From Labrys okinawensis (GTDB taxonomy: Bacteria > Pseudomonadota > Alphaproteobacteria > Rhizobiales > Labraceae), in contig NZ_PUEJ01000005.1 of NCBI RefSeq assembly GCF_002982075.1, forward strand, positions 1 through 64,000: a stretch of DNA of 64,000 bases, written 5' to 3'. The position numbers and the translations under genes were made by a program. Below, one piece after another: positions 9,423 to 18,987 of the stretch. The notes under the pieces were generated by a model. It ran no database searches, had not been told where the DNA came from, and saw nothing but the letters and a program-made list of their open reading frames with translations. Each line of letters starts with the position of its first letter. The stretch's first letter is position 1.

Positions 9423-9902
9423 ATGAAACTCAACGATCTTCGCGACAATCAGGGCGCTACCAAGGCCCGTATCCGCGTCGGACGCGGTATCGGTTCTGGT
9501 AAGGGCAAGACCGGCGGCCGTGGCGTCAAGGGTCAGACCTCGCGTACCGGTGTCGCCATCAAGGGCTTCGAAGGTGGTCAGATGCCGTTGCATCGCCGCC
9601 TGCCGAAGCGTGGCTTCAACAACATCTTCGCCCTGGACTTCGCCGAGGTGAACCTCGACCGCATCCAGGTCGCCATTGACGCCGGCAAGCTCGACGCCAA
9701 GGCCCCGGTCACCGCCGAGGCTCTGGTTGAGGCCGGTGTGATCCGCCGCGCCCTCGATGGCGTGCGCCTGCTCGGCCGCGGCGAGATCAAGGCCAAGCTC
9801 GCCTTCGAGGTCGCCGGTGCGACCAAGAGCGCCGTGGCCGCGGTCGAAAAGGCCGGCGGTTCCGTCAAGGTGCTGAAGGCTGTGGCAAAGGCCGAAGCCT
9901 GA
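9423..9902 (+). CDS. rplO: 50S ribosomal protein L15
   Basis: L15 is a late-assembling protein that binds many 23S rRNA domains. The 159-residue product starts [20 protein letters not shown] and has the glycine-rich [20 protein letters not shown] region (residues about 26-45). The C-terminal half is an alanine-rich globular domain. A strong intrinsic terminator follows the gene, so the spc operon appears to end or be attenuated here before secY. Confidence 0.98.
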   Translation: MKLNDLRDNQGATKARIRVGRGIGSGKGKTGGRGVKGQTSRTGVAIKGFEGGQMPLHRRLPKRGFNNIFALDFAEVNLDRIQVAIDAGKLDAKAPVTAEALVEAGVIRRALDGVRLLGRGEIKAKLAFEVAGATKSAVAAVEKAGGSVKVLKAVAKAEA

Positions 9903-9914
9903 TCCTATATGAAA

Positions 9915-9950
9915 GCGGCCCGCCTCGTCTGGCGGGCCGCACCTTTTTTT
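9915..9950 (+). terminator. Intrinsic terminator after rplO
   Basis: A perfect 10-bp stem GCGGCCCGCC / GGCGGGCCGC with loop TCGTCT is followed within 3 bases by seven T residues. It lies 13 bp after rplO and 30 bp before secY. It is the clearest intrinsic terminator of the cluster. Its place suggests attenuation of secY-adk relative to the ribosomal genes, because secY lacks an obvious separate promoter in the short remaining gap. Confidence 0.85.
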
Positions 9951-9979
9951 GGCGCGCTTTCGACACGGCGGAGCACCAC

Positions 9980-11317
9980 ATGGCATCGGCGGCCGAGCAG
10001 CTTGCTGCGAGCATCAACTGGAGTTCGTTCTCCAAGGCTGACGAACTCAAAAAGCGTATCTGGTTTACGCTCGGCGCGTTGGTCATCTACCGGCTTGGTA
10101 CCTATATTCCGCTACCCGGAATCAATCCCGAAGCCTATCAGACGGCCTTCAACGGCCAGGCCGGCGGTATTCTCGGCCTCTTCAACATGTTCTCGGGCGG
10201 CGCCGTTTCGCGCATGGCGATCTTCGCGCTCGCGATCATGCCCTACATTTCCGCCTCGATCATCATCCAGCTGCTGACCACCGTCGTGCCGCAGCTCGAG
10301 GCCCTCAAGAAGGAGGGCGAGGCCGGCCGCAAGATCATGAACCAGTATACGCGCTACCTCACGGTGGTGCTGGCGACCGCGCAGGCCTGGGGCATCGCCA
10401 TCGGCCTGGAGGGCGGGCAGGGGATCGTGCTCGCGCCGGGGCTGTTCTTCAAGATCTCGACCACGATCACGCTGGTCGGCGGCACCATGTTCCTGCTCTG
10501 GCTGGGCGAGCAGATCACCTCGCGCGGCATCGGCAACGGAACCTCGCTGATCATCCAGGCTGGTATCGTCGCCGAGTTCCCGGCGCATCTGGGCCAGATG
10601 CTCGATCTGGCGCGTACGGGCGGCATGTCGCCGGTGACGCTGCTGGTCTCGGTCGTGGTCGCCGTCGCCGTGGTGCTGGCCATCGTGTTCTTCGAGCGCG
10701 CGCAGCGCCGCCTCCTGATCCAATATCCCAAGCGCCAGGTCGGCAACCGCCTCTATGAAGGCCAGTCGTCGCATCTGCCCTTGAAGCTGAACACTTCGGG
10801 CGTGATCCCGCCGATCTTCGCCTCGTCGCTGCTGCTGCTGCCGACCACCGCGGCCGCTTTCGTGGCGCAGGGCAATCCGAATTCTTGGCTTGCCAATGTC
10901 GCGATCTATCTCAATCACGGCAAGCCGCTGTTCATGGTGCTCTACGCGCTGCTGATCGTGTTCTTCTGCTTCTTCTACACGGCGATCGTGTTCAATCCGA
11001 CCGAGACGGCCGACAACCTCAAGAAGCATGGCGGCTTCATTCCGGGCATCCGCCCGGGGGAGAACACCGCCAAGTTCATCGACTATGTGCTCACGCGCAT
11101 CACCGTGGTCGGTGCGGTCTACATCGCCCTGGTTTGCATGGTCCCGGAAATTCAGAATTATATGGTGCCTTCGATTCCCTTCGTATTGGGCGGTACATCG
11201 CTTCTCATCACGGTGAGCGTCTCGATGGACACGCTGGCCCAGATTCATGGCCATCTGCTTGCTCATCAGTATGAAGGGCTGGTACGCAAGACCAAGCTGA
11301 AGGGGAGCCGTCGCTGA
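9980..11317 (+). CDS. secY: Preprotein translocase subunit SecY
   Basis: SecY is the channel of the Sec translocon in the inner membrane. The 445-residue product has ten predicted transmembrane segments, the conserved [13 protein letters not shown] plug-proximal motif near residues 91-103 and the cytoplasmic loop [20 protein letters not shown]. It ends with the usual C-terminal tail [14 protein letters not shown]. Its stop overlaps the adk start by one base, so the two are translationally coupled. It follows the terminator after rplO by 30 bp. Confidence 0.98.
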   Translation: MASAAEQLAASINWSSFSKADELKKRIWFTLGALVIYRLGTYIPLPGINPEAYQTAFNGQAGGILGLFNMFSGGAVSRMAIFALAIMPYISASIIIQLLTTVVPQLEALKKEGEAGRKIMNQYTRYLTVVLATAQAWGIAIGLEGGQGIVLAPGLFFKISTTITLVGGTMFLLWLGEQITSRGIGNGTSLIIQAGIVAEFPAHLGQMLDLARTGGMSPVTLLVSVVVAVAVVLAIVFFERAQRRLLIQYPKRQVGNRLYEGQSSHLPLKLNTSGVIPPIFASSLLLLPTTAAAFVAQGNPNSWLANVAIYLNHGKPLFMVLYALLIVFFCFFYTAIVFNPTETADNLKKHGGFIPGIRPGENTAKFIDYVLTRITVVGAVYIALVCMVPEIQNYMVPSIPFVLGGTSLLITVSVSMDTLAQIHGHLLAHQYEGLVRKTKLKGSRR

Positions 11318-11907
11318 TGAAGCTCATTCTGCTGGGTCCGCCGGGGGCGGGCAAGGGAACCCAGGCCGTGAGGCTGTCGGAGAAGCATGGCATTCCCCAG
11401 CTCTCGACGGGCGACATGCTGCGTGCGGCCGTGCAGGCCGGCACGCCGGTCGGGCTGAAGGCCAAGGCTGTGATGGATTCGGGCGGGCTGGTTTCGGACG
11501 ACATCGTTGTCGGCATCGTCGCCGATCGCATCGAGGAAAAGGATGCGGCCAACGGCTTCATCCTCGACGGTTTTCCGCGCACCGTGGCGCAGGCTTCGGC
11601 CCTTGACCGCATGTTGTCGGAGAAGGGCTTGCGACTCGACGCCGTGATCGAGTTTGTGGTCGACGAGTCCGTGCTGCTGTCGCGCATCGAAAAGCGCGCC
11701 GCCGACACCGTCGCCCGCGGCGAGAAGGTGCGGCCGGACGACAATGCGGAAGCTTTCAAGACCCGTCTTGAAGCCTATCGCGCCCAGACGGCACCCCTGT
11801 CTGACTATTATCGCAAGAGCGGCGATCTTCGCCCGATTGACGCGATGAAATCGATCGACGAGGTCACTCGTGAGATCGACACCACACTGGCGGCGGTCTC
11901 GGTCTGA
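11317..11907 (+). CDS. adk: Adenylate kinase
   Basis: Adenylate kinase interconverts ATP + AMP and two ADP in the cytoplasm. The 196-residue product begins [17 protein letters not shown] with the P-loop at residues 7-15. The AMP-binding segment [11 protein letters not shown] and [10 protein letters not shown] are present. The lid is the short form, without the zinc-binding insert, which fits 196 residues rather than 214 or more. It is coupled to secY, the standard arrangement. Confidence 0.98.
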   Translation: MKLILLGPPGAGKGTQAVRLSEKHGIPQLSTGDMLRAAVQAGTPVGLKAKAVMDSGGLVSDDIVVGIVADRIEEKDAANGFILDGFPRTVAQASALDRMLSEKGLRLDAVIEFVVDESVLLSRIEKRAADTVARGEKVRPDDNAEAFKTRLEAYRAQTAPLSDYYRKSGDLRPIDAMKSIDEVTREIDTTLAAVSV

Positions 11908-11960
11908 TTCGCCGCCGGCATACGCCGTGAGGCGATATGCATGAAGTTTGTCTTTACGAG

Positions 11961-11989
11961 TTGACGTCTTCGCAGAGAATCTCTAGAAG
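11961..11989 (+). promoter_or_regulatory. Putative alpha operon promoter
   Basis: TTGACG (11961-11966), a 17-bp spacer and TAGAAG (11984-11989) form a good promoter match in the 217-bp gap between adk and rpsM. The sequence around the -10, GAATCTCTAGAAGAC, is shared with the element before rplN. The inverted pair TTGACG / CGTCAA (11961-11966 and about 12000-12005) encloses it and could fold in the transcript or bind a regulator. Confidence 0.55.
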
Positions 11990-12124
11990 ACGCCTCTCAC
12001 GTCAAAGACGCGCGGGTCGATCGCTCGGTCAGAGCGAACGGCTCGTTTTTGCGCTGCCGGTTCGCCGGCGATGATTGAACTGATATTCGGCCTCATGCCG
12101 GATCAAAGATTTGGAGACCGGAAC

Positions 12125-12493
12125 GTGGCCCGCATCGCTGGTGTCAACATTCCCACTGCCAAGCGTGTCGAGATCGCGCTGCAATATATCCACGGCATTG
12201 GCCCCGCCAAAGCCAAGGAGATCGTTGCCAAGGTCGGCATTGCGCCTGAGCGCCGTGTCCACCAGCTGTCGGACCAGGAAGTCCTGCAGATCCGCGAAAC
12301 CATCGACCGCGATTACATCGTGGAAGGTGATCTTCGTCGCGACGTTGCGATGAACATCAAGCGTCTGATGGATCTGGGCTGCTATCGCGGTCTGCGCCAT
12401 CGTCGCAGCTTGCCCGTTCGTGGCCAGCGCACGCATACCAATGCCCGCACCCGCAAGGGCAAGGCGAAGCCGATCGCCGGCAAGAAGAAGTAA
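12125..12493 (+). CDS. rpsM: 30S ribosomal protein S13
   Basis: S13 lies at the top of the 30S head and contacts P-site tRNA and L5. The start was set at GTG 12125, preceded by TTGGAGA, which gives 122 residues with the invariant N-terminus [13 protein letters not shown]; the frame is open upstream without S13 similarity. The C-terminal tail [16 protein letters not shown] that reaches the P-site is intact. It is the first gene of the alpha operon. Confidence 0.98.
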   Translation: MARIAGVNIPTAKRVEIALQYIHGIGPAKAKEIVAKVGIAPERRVHQLSDQEVLQIRETIDRDYIVEGDLRRDVAMNIKRLMDLGCYRGLRHRRSLPVRGQRTHTNARTRKGKAKPIAGKKK

Positions 12494-12552
12494 TTCGTTT
12501 TCATTCTATCCCGAGCGCCTGGTACCACGGGCGCGCTTGAAGGATCCATACT

Positions 12553-12945
12553 ATGGCAAAAGAAGCCACTGGTCGCGTTCGTCGTCGCGAGCGCAAGAAC
12601 ATCGTTTCTGGCGTTGCTCACGTCAATTCGAGCTTCAACAACACCATGATCACCATCACCGACGCCCAGGGCAACACGATTGCCTGGTCTTCGTCGGGCA
12701 CGATGGGTTTCAAGGGCTCGCGTAAGTCGACCCCCTATGCTGCGCAGATGGCTGCTGAAGACGCCGGCCGTAAGGCCAGCGAGCATGGCATGCGCACGCT
12801 GGAAGTTGAAGTTTCCGGTCCGGGTTCCGGTCGTGAATCGGCTCTGCGCGCCTTGCAGGCGTCGGGCTTCACGATCACGTCGATCCGCGACGTGACGCCA
12901 ATTCCGCATAATGGTTGCCGCCCGCGCAAGCGTCGTCGCGTCTAA
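12553..12945 (+). CDS. rpsK: 30S ribosomal protein S11
   Basis: S11 is on the 30S platform near the mRNA exit. The 130-residue product has the conserved core [19 protein letters not shown] and the C-terminal signature [14 protein letters not shown]. It is followed by an 82-bp gap before rpoA. In many bacteria rpsD lies between rpsK and rpoA; it is absent here, as is normal for alphaproteobacteria. Confidence 0.98.
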   Translation: MAKEATGRVRRRERKNIVSGVAHVNSSFNNTMITITDAQGNTIAWSSSGTMGFKGSRKSTPYAAQMAAEDAGRKASEHGMRTLEVEVSGPGSGRESALRALQASGFTITSIRDVTPIPHNGCRPRKRRRV

Positions 12946-13027
12946 TTCCGCGATTTGAGATGGCCCGGCCGCTATCCGAGCGTGCCGGGTTTGTTGGCCG
13001 CACCGAGACCGATTGAAGGGTGTCGTC

Positions 13028-14044
13028 GTGATTCAGAAGAACTGGCAGGAACTTATCAAGCCCCAAAAGCTCGAAGTGACTCCGGGAGAAGATCCGAAGA
13101 GCCAGGCAACTGCCGTTGCCGAGCCGCTGGAGCGTGGCTTTGGCGTGACTTTGGGCAATGCGCTGCGCCGTGTCTTGTTGTCGTCCCTGCAGGGTGCGGC
13201 CGTGACCTCGGTGCATATCGATGGCGTGTTGCACGAGTTCTCGTCGATCCCCGGCGTGCGCGAGGACGTGACCGATATCGTCCTCAACATCAAGGAAATC
13301 GCCGTCAAGATGGCGGCGGAAGGCCCCAAGCGGATCGTGCTGAAGAAGCAGGGTCCCGGACAGGTCTTCGCTGGCGACATCCAGACCACCGGCGACATCC
13401 AGATCCTCAATCCCGAGCACGTGCTGTGCACGCTGGACGAGGGCGCTGAGATTCGCATGGAGTTCACGGTCAACACCGGCAAGGGCTATGTGGCGGCTGA
13501 CCGCAACCGGCCCGAGGATGCCCCGATCGGTCTCATTCCGGTCGACAGCCTCTATTCACCGGTGAAGAAGGTGGCTTTCAAGGTGGAGAACACCCGTGAA
13601 GGCCAGATCCTCGACTATGACAAGCTGACGCTGACGGTCGAGACCAATGGCTCGATCACCCCGGAAGACGCGCTGGCCTTCGCGGCCCGCATCATCCAGG
13701 ACCAGCTGGAAGTCTTCGTCAACTTCGAGGAGCCGAAGAAGGAATCCGAGGCCCCGGCCATTCCGGAGCTCGCCTTCAACCCGGCGCTGCTCAAGAAGGT
13801 GGACGAGCTGGAATTGTCGGTCCGTTCGGCGAACTGCCTGAAGAACGACAACATCGTCTATATCGGCGATCTGATCCAGAAGACCGAAGCCGAAATGCTC
13901 CGTACGCCGAACTTCGGCCGCAAGTCGTTGAACGAAATCAAGGAAGTGCTGGCTCAGATGGGTCTTCATCTGGGCATGGAAGTGCCGGGCTGGCCGCCGG
14001 AGAACATCGAAGAGCTCGCCAAGCGCTTCGAAGAACATTATTGA
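13028..14044 (+). CDS. rpoA: RNA polymerase alpha subunit
   Basis: The alpha subunit dimerises to start RNA polymerase assembly and contacts activators and UP elements. The start was set at GTG 13028 to match the conserved [17 protein letters not shown]; a TTG five codons upstream is less likely. The 338-residue product has the dimerisation domain ([19 protein letters not shown]) and the C-terminal helix-hairpin-helix domain with [15 protein letters not shown] and [16 protein letters not shown]. rplQ follows after 39 bp. Confidence 0.98.
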   Translation: MIQKNWQELIKPQKLEVTPGEDPKSQATAVAEPLERGFGVTLGNALRRVLLSSLQGAAVTSVHIDGVLHEFSSIPGVREDVTDIVLNIKEIAVKMAAEGPKRIVLKKQGPGQVFAGDIQTTGDIQILNPEHVLCTLDEGAEIRMEFTVNTGKGYVAADRNRPEDAPIGLIPVDSLYSPVKKVAFKVENTREGQILDYDKLTLTVETNGSITPEDALAFAARIIQDQLEVFVNFEEPKKESEAPAIPELAFNPALLKKVDELELSVRSANCLKNDNIVYIGDLIQKTEAEMLRTPNFGRKSLNEIKEVLAQMGLHLGMEVPGWPPENIEELAKRFEEHY

Positions 14045-14083
14045 TCTGGCGCATCGCGCTGCCAAACTTGAAGGAACAGGGCA

Positions 14084-14500
14084 ATGCGTCACGGCAAGGC
14101 TCACCGCAAATTCAACCGTACCGCCGAACACCGCAAGGCGATGTTCGAGAACATGGCGGCCTCGCTCATCAAGCATGAGCAGATCGTCACCACGCTTCCC
14201 AAGGCCAAGGACCTGCGTCCGATCGTCGAGAAGCTGGTCACCCTCGGCAAGCGTGGCGACCTGCATGCCCGCCGCCAAGCCATTGCGACGCTCCAGGACG
14301 AGACCATCGTCAAGAAGCTCTTCGACGTGCTGGCGACCCGCTACAAGGACCGCCAGGGTGGCTACACCCGCGTGCTGAAGGCCGGCTTCCGCCATGGCGA
14401 TTCCGCACCGATCGGCGTGATCGAGTTCGTCGATCGTGACGTCTCCGCCAAGGGCCAGGACTCCGGCCCGGTCGCCGAGGAGCAGGCCGAGGCGGCCTGA
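14084..14500 (+). CDS. rplQ: 50S ribosomal protein L17
   Basis: L17 lies near the tunnel exit of the large subunit. The 138-residue product starts [20 protein letters not shown] and contains the basic core LITHE-like segment ([19 protein letters not shown]). It has a short acidic C-terminal extension, common in alphaproteobacteria. A terminator follows, closing the alpha operon. Confidence 0.98.
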   Translation: MRHGKAHRKFNRTAEHRKAMFENMAASLIKHEQIVTTLPKAKDLRPIVEKLVTLGKRGDLHARRQAIATLQDETIVKKLFDVLATRYKDRQGGYTRVLKAGFRHGDSAPIGVIEFVDRDVSAKGQDSGPVAEEQAEAA

Positions 14501-14525
14501 TCGTCTGAAGGCGAATGAACATTCG

Positions 14526-14555
14526 AAAGGGCGGTGCGCAAGCGCCGCCCTTTTT
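14526..14555 (+). terminator. Intrinsic terminator after rplQ
   Basis: A 9-bp stem AAAGGGCGG / CCGCCCTTT with loop TGCGCAAGCG ends in five T residues, 26 bp after rplQ. It closes the alpha operon and separates it from the following protease gene. Confidence 0.8.
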
Positions 14556-14722
14556 GCTTGGGGCGCGGACGTCCGGTCCGCTCTGTTATGGCGGGCATCA
14601 TTTCCAAGAGCGGACTGGAAGTCGGGGCTTCCAAAGACCACATTTGCACCATTGGCTTCGCGCCTGATCTGGTCCAGAAGGGTCTGCGAGGCCGACAACG
14701 CCGTTCCATTCGGAGTCCATTC

Positions 14723-16117
14723 ATGCGTCGACTGTCCTATGCCGCCTTCGTGCTCCTTGCCGGCCTCCTGCCGGCGCAGGCCCAGGAAAGCGCCGTTCCT
14801 GAAAGCGCGGCGCAGGTGAAGCTGTCCTTCGCCCCGGTGGTCAAGAGCGTGACTGCGGCCGTGGTCAACGTCTATGCCCAGCATGTCGAGAAGGCGCAGA
14901 CCAATCCGATGTTCAACGATCCCTTCTTCCGCCAGTTCTTCGGCGGCGGAGCGGCACCGCGCGAACGGGTGGAGCGTTCGCTCGGCTCGGGAGTGATCGT
15001 CGCCAAGGACGGCATGATCGTCACCAACTATCACGTCATCGCCAATGCCACGCAGGTCCGTGTCGCCCTGTCCGACAAGCGCGAATACGATGCCGACATC
15101 ATCCTCAAGGACCAGCGCGCCGATCTTGCCGTACTCCGCCTCAAGGGCGTGAAGGGCGAGCTTGCCACGCTCGATTTCGCCGATTCCGACAAGGTGCAGG
15201 TGGGCGATCTCGTGCTGGCCGTCGGCGATCCCTTCGGCGTCGGGCAGACGGTGACCTCCGGCATCGTATCGGCGCTGGCGCGCAGCCAGGTCGGCCAGTC
15301 GGACTTCCAGTCCTTCATCCAGACCGACGCCGCCATCAATCCGGGCAATTCCGGCGGAGCCCTGGTCGATCTCAACGGCAAGCTGGTGGGCATCAACACG
15401 GCGATCGTGTCGCGCTCGGGCGGCAATATCGGCATCGGCTTCGCCATTCCCGCTGCCATGGTCAAGGTGGTGGTGGCATCGGCCCAGGCCGGTTCCGATC
15501 GCGTCCTGCGTCCGTGGATCGGCGCCAGCCTGCAGAGCGTTTCATCCGAGATCGCCGAGTCGCTGTCGATGGAGCGGCCGGCCGGTGCCCTGGTGACCGA
15601 GGTCGCCAAGAATGGGCCTGCGGCCGAAGGCGGCCTGCAGACGGGTGATGTCGTCCTGGCTGTCGACGGCGTCGCGGTTTCCGACCCCGACGAATTCGGC
15701 TATCGCTTCGCCACCAAGCCCCTGGGCGGTGAAGCGCAACTCGAGGTCCTGCGCAAGGGCGAGCGCGTCAAGGTTTCCGTCAAGCTTGCCCCCGCGCCCG
15801 AGAGTACGCCACGCGACGAGACTGTGCTGCAGGGACGCTCGCCGCTCAGCGGCGCCACGGTCGCCAATCTCTCCCCGGCCATGGCCGAGACTCTCGGCAT
15901 GCCGCTCGACACCAATGGCGTGGTGATCACCAATGTCGAGGACGACAGCGCCGCTGCCAATTTCGGCTTTCAGAAAAAGGATGTGATCCAGGTCATCAAC
16001 GGCCAGAAGGTCGACGATACCAAGGCGCTTGACGCCCTGGTGCAGGAGCCGCGCCGCCTGTGGCGCATCACCATCCTCAGGGATGGCCAGCAAATCTCGA
16101 CGATCCTGGGGGGATGA
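14723..16117 (+). CDS. Do-type periplasmic serine endoprotease (DegP/DegQ family)
   Basis: A periplasmic protease/chaperone that degrades misfolded envelope proteins. The ATG at 14723 gives 464 residues with a signal peptide (MRRLSYAAFVLLAGLLPAQA, cleavage after AQA). The chymotrypsin-type triad is visible: His104 in TNYHVIAN, Asp134 in ADLAVLRL and Ser210 in GNSGGALVDL. Two PDZ domains follow, at about residues 275-365 and 380-460. The frame is open upstream but lacks a signal peptide at its start. The stop overlaps the rarA start (ATGATG), so the two genes are probably co-transcribed. DegP, DegQ and DegS-like paralogues cannot be told apart from sequence alone. Confidence 0.93.
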   Translation: MRRLSYAAFVLLAGLLPAQAQESAVPESAAQVKLSFAPVVKSVTAAVVNVYAQHVEKAQTNPMFNDPFFRQFFGGGAAPRERVERSLGSGVIVAKDGMIVTNYHVIANATQVRVALSDKREYDADIILKDQRADLAVLRLKGVKGELATLDFADSDKVQVGDLVLAVGDPFGVGQTVTSGIVSALARSQVGQSDFQSFIQTDAAINPGNSGGALVDLNGKLVGINTAIVSRSGGNIGIGFAIPAAMVKVVVASAQAGSDRVLRPWIGASLQSVSSEIAESLSMERPAGALVTEVAKNGPAAEGGLQTGDVVLAVDGVAVSDPDEFGYRFATKPLGGEAQLEVLRKGERVKVSVKLAPAPESTPRDETVLQGRSPLSGATVANLSPAMAETLGMPLDTNGVVITNVEDDSAAANFGFQKKDVIQVINGQKVDDTKALDALVQEPRRLWRITILRDGQQISTILGG

Positions 16118-17427
16118 TGTCGGATCTGTTTTCTGCAGCGGGATTGGAGAAGGAGGCGCCACGGCCGCTCGCGGACAGGATGCGCCCCAAGCACCTCTCC
16201 GAGGTGGCCGGACAGGATCATCTCGTCGGCCCCGAAGGAGCGCTGACGCGCCTGCTCGCCTCGGGCTCGGTCGGCAGCCTGATCTTCTGGGGCCCGCCTG
16301 GCACCGGCAAGACCACGGTGGCGCGCCTGCTGGCCGGTGAGACCGATCTTGCCTTCGAGCAGATTTCCGCGATCTTCACCGGCGTCGCCGATCTGAAGAA
16401 GGTGTTCGAGGCGGCACGCGCACGGCGCATGATGGGGCGGGGCACGCTGCTTTTCGTCGACGAAATCCACCGCTTCAACCGGGCGCAGCAGGATGGCTTT
16501 CTGCCGGTGATGGAAGACGGCACCGTGACTCTGGTGGGTGCCACCACCGAAAACCCTTCCTTCGAGCTCAACGCGGCCTTGCTGTCACGCGCCCGCGTGA
16601 TGGTGTTCAATGCCCTGGACGAAGCGGCGATCCTGCGTCTTCTCGCCCATGCCGAGGACGTCGAGGGCAAGAAGTTGCCTCTCGACGAGGAGGCGAGGGC
16701 GGCGCTGGTGCGCATGGCCGACGGCGACGGCCGCGCCAGCCTGACCCTGGCCGAGGAAGCCTGGCGCGCGGCCAAGCCCGGCGAGGTCTTCACGGCGGCC
16801 AAGCTGCAGCAGGTGCTGCAACGCCGGGCACCGATCTACGACAAGTCGGCGGATGGCCACTACAACCTGATCTCGGCCCTGCACAAATCGGTGCGCGGCT
16901 CCGATCCCGACGCGGCGCTCTATTATCTCGCCCGCATGTTCGATGCCGGCGAGGATCCGCTGTTCATCGCGCGTCGGGTGGTGCGCATGGCGGTGGAGGA
17001 TATCGGGCTCGCCGATCCACAGGCCCTGGTCGTGGCGAATGCCGCCAAGGACGCCTATGACTTCCTCGGCAGCCCCGAGGGCGAGCTCGCCATCGCGCAG
17101 GCCGTGATCTATGTGGCGACGGCCCCGAAGTCGAACGCGGCCTATAATGCCTACAAGGCGGCGATGCGCCTTGCGAAGGAGGGGGGCTCGCTGATGCCGC
17201 CCAAGATCATCCTCAACGCGCCGACCAAGCTGATGCAGGCCGAAAGCTACGGCCAGGGCTATCGCTACGACCATGACGAGCCCGAAGCGTTCTCCGGCCA
17301 GAACTACTTTCCTGATGCCCTGGGACGCCGCCAGTTCTACACGCCGGTCGAGCGCGGCTTCGAGCGCGAGATCCGCAAGCGCCTGGAGTATTGGGACAAG
17401 ATCCGGCGCGAGCGGGGCGGGGGGTAA
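16117..17427 (+). CDS. rarA: Replication-associated recombination protein A (MgsA/RarA AAA+ ATPase)
   Basis: RarA is a clamp-loader-like AAA+ ATPase that acts at stalled replication forks. The 436-residue product, MSDLFSAAGLEKEAPRPLAD, has the family N-terminus, Walker A GPPGTGKTT at residues 59-67, Walker B LLFVDEIHRFN, sensor 1 GATTENPSFELN and the C-terminal tetramerisation domain (SALHKSVRGSDPDAALYYLARM). A second ATG three bases upstream is equally possible. It overlaps the end of the Do-type protease gene. The downstream gap carries a degenerate copy of a palindromic repeat. Confidence 0.95.
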   Translation: MSDLFSAAGLEKEAPRPLADRMRPKHLSEVAGQDHLVGPEGALTRLLASGSVGSLIFWGPPGTGKTTVARLLAGETDLAFEQISAIFTGVADLKKVFEAARARRMMGRGTLLFVDEIHRFNRAQQDGFLPVMEDGTVTLVGATTENPSFELNAALLSRARVMVFNALDEAAILRLLAHAEDVEGKKLPLDEEARAALVRMADGDGRASLTLAEEAWRAAKPGEVFTAAKLQQVLQRRAPIYDKSADGHYNLISALHKSVRGSDPDAALYYLARMFDAGEDPLFIARRVVRMAVEDIGLADPQALVVANAAKDAYDFLGSPEGELAIAQAVIYVATAPKSNAAYNAYKAAMRLAKEGGSLMPPKIILNAPTKLMQAESYGQGYRYDHDEPEAFSGQNYFPDALGRRQFYTPVERGFEREIRKRLEYWDKIRRERGGG

Positions 17428-17428
17428 C

Positions 17429-17490
17429 CTCTGGGATCCCCGGCTTTTCGTCCCTGGGATCGCAGGCTCTCAGCCTGCTCTTGGATCGGT
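17429..17490. repeat. Degenerate copy of the CCTGGGACCGC palindromic repeat
   Basis: After rarA the sequence has CTCTGGGATCC, CCCTGGGATCGCAGGCT and a GCAGGCT-CTC-AGCCTGC hairpin. It resembles the repeats at 23573-23657 and 62764-62797, which share a TGGGAYCGC core followed by a GC-rich palindrome. It could act as transcription end for rarA. Confidence 0.5.
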
Positions 17491-17609
17491 CGATTTGGGT
17501 AGCCAGCTTTCAGCTTCTACGTAGTCCTCATCGCTCGGCTGTGCGAGCGCCTTATCATGTCGATTGATAAGGGGCGAAAGACCACAGTCGTTCGCCATAT
17601 TGGTAGCCG

Positions 17610-18068
17610 CTAATTCAAATGAGCGCGTAAAAGGGATTCAAAAATTTTGTTGCTCGGTTCGCTCTCTTCGAAATCCTCATCAAAGCACCCGCGAGCGAGC
17701 ATCAAATCGAGAGCTGTCCTAGCCACCGGCGAGATGCGCTCAAGCCAGCCAGAAGCAATGACGGCGACGTCGTCATGGCTATCGTCTATATCGGCTATCG
17801 CTGCGTTGACGACTGCAAGCACTTTGCTTACGGCATCCACCTCGGCGGGCGTCATCGTATCGGGTGCTCCTTTCGGCCAAGGCCATTCGGGGCGATCGTC
17901 ATCCACCCAATCAAAAAACATCTCGAAGAATTCCTGCGGGCTCATTCTTCGAACAGCCCCGGCGCCTTCCGCCAACCAGCACATCGAGTCCATGATCCTG
18001 TTTCGAACACGCTGGTCGACGAGGCGCTCAGATGGATTCTCACTCATGGCAGGTTGGTGCTCATTCAT
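17610..18068 (-). CDS. Hypothetical acidic protein
   Basis: No function is recognised. The 152-residue product (MNEHQPAMSENPSERL...) is acidic, has no signal peptide or membrane segment, and looks like a compact helical cytoplasmic protein. A tryptophan-rich stretch (FEMFFDWVDDDRPEWPWP, residues about 48-65) is its most distinctive part. Base composition is visibly AT-richer than in the flanking genes, and it is isolated between rarA and the flavin-split-barrel gene, on the opposite strand to rarA. Both points suggest recent acquisition. Similar small acidic orphan proteins are sometimes immunity proteins, but nothing here proves that and no toxin gene is adjacent. Confidence 0.65.
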   Translation of the reverse strand: MNEHQPAMSENPSERLVDQRVRNRIMDSMCWLAEGAGAVRRMSPQEFFEMFFDWVDDDRPEWPWPKGAPDTMTPAEVDAVSKVLAVVNAAIADIDDSHDDVAVIASGWLERISPVARTALDLMLARGCFDEDFEESEPSNKIFESLLRAHLN

Positions 18069-18237
18069 GAAATGTTCGCCTTTGGAAAATCGCCGCCGTA
18101 TCCATCGTGGCTGCGACCATTGGCATCCACTACAGTTTTTCAGTCAAGGTGGGGAGTGACACACAGTTCACCGATGTGCTGAGATCGAGCATGGCGCAAG
18201 GCGAATTTCCAAGAGCCTGCGGCCTTGGCAGCGGCAC

Positions 18238-18987
18238 TCAGCTCACAGGCTCTGCTGTCTCCGTCTCGCTTTCATAGAGCTCTTGCGCCTCCAGCAAGGC
18301 TTCATCGAGACGCCGCCCGGCGCGATAGCCCGCCAGGCCTGCCGTCTTTCCCATGCCCGGCAGCAGGCGCGGGCAGGGTTCTGCTGTGCCGATCACCGTC
18401 TGGACCGGAATGACGCCGGCCCAGACCGGGTGGCCGTAATCCTCCTCGTCGTCGCCGACGCCGGCGGCGCGCACCTTGGCCGAGGCCTCCTCGATGCGCA
18501 TGCCGATCACCATGGTTGCCTTGGATTCCTGCGCATGCGTCCGGCGCAGCTCCACCGCACGGCCGGGATAGAAGCGGTCGACCACGCCGAGCAGGGCCTT
18601 CGCCTTTTCATCCGGATCGTCGATGATGCGGGCGGTGCCGAAACAGATCGCCGAGCGATAATTGGCCGAATGATTGAAGCCGCTGCGCGCCAGCACCAAA
18701 CCGTCGAGATGCGAGACCGTCAGGCAGACCGGCGTGCCGCCCTTGAGGTTGCGCAGCATGCGGCTGGCCGAGGAACCGTGCCAATAGAGCCAGTCGTCCT
18801 CACGCCAATGGATCGTGGGCGTGCAATAGGGCTGGCCGTCGATGACATAGGCGACATGGCACATGAAACCGGCATCGAGCACGGCATAGACAGCCTCATG
18901 GTCATAATGGCCGCGGTCGTGCCGCCGCCTCAATCGGTTGCGGCCGGTGACGGCGAAACGCTCCGGCGTTGCTTCCTGCTCTTTCAT
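18238..18987 (-). CDS. Pyridoxamine 5'-phosphate oxidase-related flavin-binding protein
   Basis: A 249-residue protein of the split-barrel flavin-binding family (Pyridox_ox_2 type). The N-terminal half holds the barrel with DAGFMCHVAYVIDGQPYCTP, TIHWREDDWLYWHGS and HLDGLVLARSGFNHSANYRS. These are typical of family members that bind FMN or F420 rather than true PdxH. The substrate is unknown. It is divergent from a MocR-type regulator with 67 bp between the starts. This is a common pairing in proteobacteria, and MocR proteins often control vitamin B6-linked neighbours, so control by that regulator is likely. Confidence 0.85.
   Translation of the reverse strand: MKEQEATPERFAVTGRNRLRRRHDRGHYDHEAVYAVLDAGFMCHVAYVIDGQPYCTPTIHWREDDWLYWHGSSASRMLRNLKGGTPVCLTVSHLDGLVLARSGFNHSANYRSAICFGTARIIDDPDEKAKALLGVVDRFYPGRAVELRRTHAQESKATMVIGMRIEEASAKVRAAGVGDDEEDYGHPVWAGVIPVQTVIGTAEPCPRLLPGMGKTAGLAGYRAGRRLDEALLEAQELYESETETAEPVS

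Noticed and set aside
17610-18068. Toxin-antitoxin or contact-dependent immunity locus
   Set aside because: Only one small protein is present. No toxin, polymorphic-toxin cassette or second gene lies next to it.
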